From Hyphomicrobiaceae bacterium UBA4118 (GTDB lineage Bacteria > Pseudomonadota > Alphaproteobacteria > Rhizobiales > Methyloligellaceae): a DNA stretch of 10,771 nucleotides. The stretch is taken from NCBI GenBank assembly GCA_002383105.1, contig DFXC01000191.1, positions 1 to 10,771 of the forward strand, given 5' to 3'. Shown piece after piece: positions 8,391 through 10,771 of this stretch. Position 1 is the first letter of the stretch, and each line of letters starts with the position of its first letter. A model generated the notes under the pieces. That model was not told where the DNA came from and made no database searches. It was given only the letters and a program-made list of their open reading frames with translations. A program made the translations under genes and the position numbers.

Positions 8391-9290
8391 CTATTCGGCT
8401 GCGGCGCGGGGGATGGCAAGCCCGGGGACGCCCGCGACGAGCGCCCGCACCATGGCTTCGAGGTCGCCGCGCAGCCGCTCAAATCCCGCCGATTTCTCGA
8501 AGCTCGTCTCATCCATATAGAGGGCGCGATTGACCTCGATCTGCAGCACGTGCTGGGCCTTGTGCGGGCGCCCGTAATGCTCGGTGATGTAGCCGCCGGC
8601 GTAGGGCTTGTTGAGTGCCACCACGTAGCCAAGCGCCTTGAGCTGGCTCGTGGCAAGGCGGGTGAGCTCGCCATTGCAAGAGGCGCCGAAGCGGTCGCCG
8701 AGCACGAAATCCGGCCTTCCGCCGCCCTGGTCGGCAATCGGATTCGACGGCATCGAATGGCAGTCGATGAGCACGGCCAGGCCAAACTCGCTCTGCGCCT
8801 CCAAAAGAAGCCGGCGCAGGGTCTCGTGATAGGGCGTGTAGAGCCGGTTGATCCTCTCGAGCGCGGCTCCCACGGCGAGCGGCTCGCGGTAGATCTCGTC
8901 AGACTCAGACACGATCCGGGCAATAGTACCGAGCCCGCCCACCACCCGCACCGACTGCGTATTGGCGTAATGGGGGAGGCCGTCGCGGAACAGAACCGGA
9001 TCGAGCTCGTAGGGCTCCCGGTTGACGTCGAGATAAGCGCGCGGGAAATGGGCATAGAGCAAGGGCGCGCCGAGCCCGGTGACAAAGGCGAACAGCTCCT
9101 CGACATAGGCGTCTTCCGAGCGCCTGAGGGCAAGGGAATCGAGCCTCGAGGCGGCAAGAAAGGCGCTTGGGTAGACACGGCCGCTATGGGGTGAGTTGAA
9201 GACGAGCGGCACTTTCAACGCTTCAGGCCGCGCCACCGTGAAGGGTGGGGCAAGCTCGGTTTCGATCGCCTCAGCCTCGTGTGGGGTCAT
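8391..9290 (-). CDS. N-formylglutamate amidohydrolase family protein
   Basis: 299-residue zinc-type hydrolase of the FGase family, which cleaves N-formyl-L-glutamate to glutamate and formate, the last step of one histidine-degradation route. Motifs: VFNSPHSGRVYP (Asn32, Pro34, His35, Gly37), a SEDAYVEEL segment, YLDVNREPYEL (Asp88, Asn90, Arg91), VLIDCHSMPS (Asp176, His178) and YITEHYG...QIEVNRALYM. No other hut gene is in the window, so this is probably the stand-alone alphaproteobacterial paralogue and its natural substrate may differ. Start choice: the ATG at 9290 has AAGGA (9297-9301) at good spacing. A TTG at 9320 would add ten residues (MDQERQQGLA) without a clear ribosome site and is less likely. 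It lies next to the sRNA and hisN. Confidence 0.9.
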   Translation of the reverse strand: MTPHEAEAIETELAPPFTVARPEALKVPLVFNSPHSGRVYPSAFLAASRLDSLALRRSEDAYVEELFAFVTGLGAPLLYAHFPRAYLDVNREPYELDPVLFRDGLPHYANTQSVRVVGGLGTIARIVSESDEIYREPLAVGAALERINRLYTPYHETLRRLLLEAQSEFGLAVLIDCHSMPSNPIADQGGGRPDFVLGDRFGASCNGELTRLATSQLKALGYVVALNKPYAGGYITEHYGRPHKAQHVLQIEVNRALYMDETSFEKSAGFERLRGDLEAMVRALVAGVPGLAIPRAAAE

Positions 9291-9346
9291 GGCCAATCCT
9301 TGCTGCCGCTCCTGATCCAAGCCTGCCTAGCCGGGAATCGCCTGTA

Positions 9347-9365
9347 AACTCTGCCAATGAGAGTT
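9347..9365. repeat. Perfect inverted repeat in the divergent promoter region upstream of cpdR
   Basis: AACTCT (9347-9352), a 7-base centre GCCAATG, and AGAGTT (9360-9365). It lies in the 235-base gap between the formylglutamate hydrolase gene and cpdR, 160 bases before cpdR and 56 before the hydrolase ATG, so it could be an operator for either. No regulator matching it was recognised, and no clear -35/-10 pair was found in the gap. Confidence 0.35.
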
Positions 9366-9525
9366 GAACCTGTCTAGGCGTCTTCTGCCTTGTGCCCGGG
9401 CCAATTAGACGCGATGATTTGGGATTGGTGGGGTGGGGCAGGCCCATATTGGCCCCCAAGGCCCAAGCAATCGGTCCTTTACTAAGTTCGTGTACGCCGA
9501 AGGGCGAGAGTCAGGGGGATGAGGG

Positions 9526-9915
9526 ATGGAGGCGAATGATCCGCGGGCGCGCAGCGTTCAGCGCATACTGCTTGCCGAAGACGACGAGGATATGCGCCGC
9601 TTCTTGGTGAAGGCGCTCGAAAAGGCAGGCTACGACGTCGTATCGTTCGGCAACGGCCTTGAGGCCTATGAGCGGCTGAAGGAAGAGCCCTTCATGCTCT
9701 TGCTCACCGATATCGTGATGCCGGAGATGGACGGCATCGAGCTGGCGCGCAAGGCGAGCGAGCTCGATCCCGATCTTAAGATCATGTTCATCACCGGCTT
9801 CGCCGCGGTGGCGCTCAACCCGGACAACAATGCGCCGAAGGACGCCAAGATCCTGTCGAAGCCGTTCCATCTGCGCGACCTGGTCGATCAGGTGGAGCGG
9901 ATGCTCGCGGCGTGA
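9526..9915 (+). CDS. cpdR: CpdR, single-domain response regulator of ClpXP proteolysis
   Basis: 129-residue stand-alone receiver domain. In Caulobacter unphosphorylated CpdR primes ClpXP to degrade cell-cycle proteins such as PdeA, and acts in CtrA turnover; the CckA-ChpT relay phosphorylates and silences it. Visible here: acidic pocket AEDDED (Asp19/Asp20), phospho-acceptor Asp62 in LLLTDIVMPEMDG, Thr90 in MFITGFAAVAL, and Lys112 in LSKPF. The stretch IMFITGFAAVALNPDNNAP followed by ILSKPFHLRDLVDQVERML is highly characteristic of CpdR. No output domain follows. The protein starts about 12 residues earlier than many CpdRs (MEANDPRARSVQ), but no later start codon is available before RILLAEDD; AGGGGG at 9513-9518 is the likely ribosome site. 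It stands alone, ahead of a tRNA-Val gene in the same direction. Confidence 0.92.
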   Translation: MEANDPRARSVQRILLAEDDEDMRRFLVKALEKAGYDVVSFGNGLEAYERLKEEPFMLLLTDIVMPEMDGIELARKASELDPDLKIMFITGFAAVALNPDNNAPKDAKILSKPFHLRDLVDQVERMLAA

Positions 9916-9937
9916 GGCTTTCGGAGCGCGGCATTGG

Positions 9938-9967
9938 TTGCCTTGATGGGGCCGCACCCGATATAGA
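9938..9967 (+). promoter_or_regulatory. Sigma-70 promoter of the tRNA-Val gene
   Basis: TTGCCT (9938-9943), an 18-base spacer and TATAGA (9962-9967), with the predicted start near 9974, about 18 bases before the mature tRNA. It lies just after the cpdR stop, so the tRNA can be transcribed on its own. Confidence 0.55.
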
Positions 9968-9991
9968 AGCCTTACCGTTCCTATGGGACGC

Positions 9992-10066
9992 GGGCGGTTA
10001 GCTCAGCGGGAGAGCACTGCGTTGACATCGCAGGGGTCACTGGTTCGATCCCAGTACCGCCCACCA
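9992..10066 (+). tRNA. tRNA-Val (anticodon GAC)
   Basis: Complete cloverleaf: acceptor GGGCGGT (9992-9998) pairs with ACCGCCC (10056-10062); D arm GCTC/GAGC; anticodon stem CTGCG/CGCAG with loop TTGACAT, anticodon GAC, which reads GUC and GUU valine codons; T arm ACTGG-TTCGATC-CCAGT; discriminator A and an encoded CCA (10064-10066). There is no intron. No repeat of its 3' end is seen elsewhere in the window, so there is no sign of an integrated element at this tRNA. Confidence 0.97.
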
Positions 10067-10208
10067 TTATTTCCAAAGACTTACGGGTTAGGGGCAGCAG
10101 GCGGGGCAGCACGGCGCCAAAGTCACGGTGGTAGGCCTGGCGAGAGGTCATGACGATGGCGTCCTACCGCCTGCAGAGGGGCAATGACGGCCGGACGGGC
10201 ATCGCGGT

Positions 10209-10284
10209 CAATGTCCGCTTTGGAGCACTTTGCGGACACAGGTCAGATGTCGCGCCATGTCCGATAAGTGCCAATAGCGGACTT
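10209..10284. repeat. Pair of diverged palindromic intergenic repeats in inverted orientation
   Basis: The first copy (about 10210-10239) has the perfect arms TGTCCGC (10212-10218) and GCGGACA (10232-10238). The second copy (10258-10284), read on the other strand, gives GTCCGCT-ATTGG-CACTTA-TCGGACA. It aligns with the first copy, GTCCGCT-TTGGAGCACTTT-GCGGACA, with few changes. The two copies are inverted around about 20 bases, so the whole block can fold as one large hairpin. GTCCGC...GCGGAC units are, to my knowledge, common interspersed repeats in rhizobial-type genomes. An open frame crossing the block (10150-10395) codes for repeat-derived peptide and is not a gene. The rest of 10067-10335 shows nothing else. 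Confidence 0.6.
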
Positions 10285-10335
10285 GTTAATGTGCGGCGGA
10301 ATTCAAAATCGCGGCGATCGCTGTTCGTCTTTCCC

Positions 10336-10758
10336 CTACCAGCCGCCCTGCAGAACCAAACCGACCTGGCCGCGTCCGGCCTGCGAGACATCTAGATTCG
10401 TTTTGCGCCCGAACTGAAAGAGGCCAAACGCATTGTTCTCGCCCTCCTGAGCAACCGCCGCCGTGTGGTCGTGGCCGCGCTGAAAGATAAGACCGTAATT
10501 GTCGTTGCCCGTTTGGCTTAGCGCCGCTGCATTGTCGCGGCCTTTCTGGTCGACATGGGCGTGGTTCTTCTTTTTCTTTTTCTCCTTCTGCTCTTTGACC
10601 ATCCCATAGATCCGCAGCCCTTGTTGGATGAGGTCCGCGCTCTCGCCGTCGGGTGCGATCATCAGGGTGACGCCACCAGCAGACGCCGGCGCGGGTAGCC
10701 CAAGAGCACCAAGACCGATCATCGCGGCCAAAATAGCTGTGGTGAGGGCTCGGACCAT
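10336..10758 (-). CDS. Secreted curlin-like amyloid repeat protein (CsgA/CsgB-type)
   Basis: 140-residue protein of unusual regularity. Residues 1-27 are a signal peptide (MVRALTTAILAAM..., cleaved after ASA). Residues 28-54 resemble the N-terminal segment of curlins. Then comes a strongly basic linker with five lysines in a row (EQKEKKKKKNHAH, 56-68). From 69 to the end the protein is built of 11-residue units with Q-x-G at exactly 71, 82, 93, 104, 115, 126 and 137, usually with Asn or His three residues after the Gly. This is the curlin half-repeat (S-x5-Q-x-G-x-x-N-x5-Q), each unit a strand and turn of a beta-helical amyloid. The likely role is an extracellular fibre subunit or nucleator, exported through CsgG. 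No csgEFG genes are in the window; they may lie beyond the right edge. The ATG at 10758 is close to the edge, with only a weak purine-rich upstream stretch visible. Confidence 0.85.
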   Translation of the reverse strand: MVRALTTAILAAMIGLGALGLPAPASAGGVTLMIAPDGESADLIQQGLRIYGMVKEQKEKKKKKNHAHVDQKGRDNAAALSQTGNDNYGLIFQRGHDHTAAVAQEGENNAFGLFQFGRKTNLDVSQAGRGQVGLVLQGGW

Positions 10759-10771
10759 TTCTGTTTTCTTT

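Noticed and set aside
9291..9320. TTG start giving ten extra residues on the formylglutamate hydrolase
   Set aside because: The ATG at 9290 has AAGGA at good spacing and the extra residues look unconserved.
9511..9957. 148-codon minus-strand frame opposite cpdR
   Set aside because: CpdR is unmistakable on the plus strand; this is its shadow.
9992..10335. tRNA-Val as an integration site for a mobile element
   Set aside because: No repeat of the tRNA 3' end and no integrase gene are present in the window.
10150..10395. 81-codon plus-strand frame and its antisense partner (10164-10391)
   Set aside because: Both cross the palindromic repeat block and the end of the curlin-like gene, and encode repeat-derived peptide only.

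Overview
The window looks like ordinary chromosome from a high-GC alphaproteobacterium, most likely Hyphomicrobiales (Rhizobiales). The evidence is a CpdR-type receiver protein next to a tRNA-Val(GAC), an alphaproteobacterial MmgR/suhB-like small RNA, a ROSE-type RNA thermometer on an Hsp20 gene, and a HisN-type histidinol-phosphatase. The exact genus cannot be told from this sequence.

Layout. (1) 1-2948, minus: the N-terminal two thirds of glutamate synthase large subunit (gltB), which runs off the left edge. (2) 2949-3378: divergent intergenic region. (3) 3379-5581, plus: a compact three-gene operon, bufA-bufB-bufC. It encodes a DUF2282 bufferin-type precursor peptide with a signal peptide and four cysteines, a DUF692/MNIO iron oxidase, and a DUF2063/HvfC-BufC partner protein. 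This is a RiPP pathway of the copper-binding bufferin type. bufC as read carries a -1 frameshift near its 3' end. (4) 5356-5528: a structured region with a good intrinsic terminator, possibly holding a small RNA. (5) 5556-6029, minus: an Hsp20 gene with a ROSE-like leader and a near-perfect sigma-32 promoter. (6) 6340-7302, plus: an alpha/beta hydrolase, convergent with hisN (7299-8096, minus). (7) 8247-8374, plus: promoter, MmgR-like sRNA and its terminator, lying between hisN and an N-formylglutamate amidohydrolase gene (8391-9290, minus). (8) 9526-9915, plus: cpdR, followed by tRNA-Val (9992-10066). (9) 10209-10284: two diverged copies of a palindromic repeat in inverted orientation. (10) 10336-10758, minus: a secreted curlin-like amyloid repeat protein.

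How the parts relate. GltB (glutamate synthesis), the formylglutamate hydrolase (releases glutamate) and HisN (last phosphatase step before histidinol in histidine synthesis) are nitrogen and amino-acid metabolism. The bufferin operon is a probable metal (copper) defence module that makes a modified periplasmic peptide. The Hsp20 gene has two layers of heat control visible in the DNA: a sigma-32 promoter and an SD-masking hairpin with a bulged G. CpdR in Caulobacter and rhizobia controls ClpXP-dependent turnover of cell-cycle regulators. The most interesting items are the bufferin operon with its frameshifted bufC, the sRNA, and the exactly 11-residue-periodic curlin-like protein.
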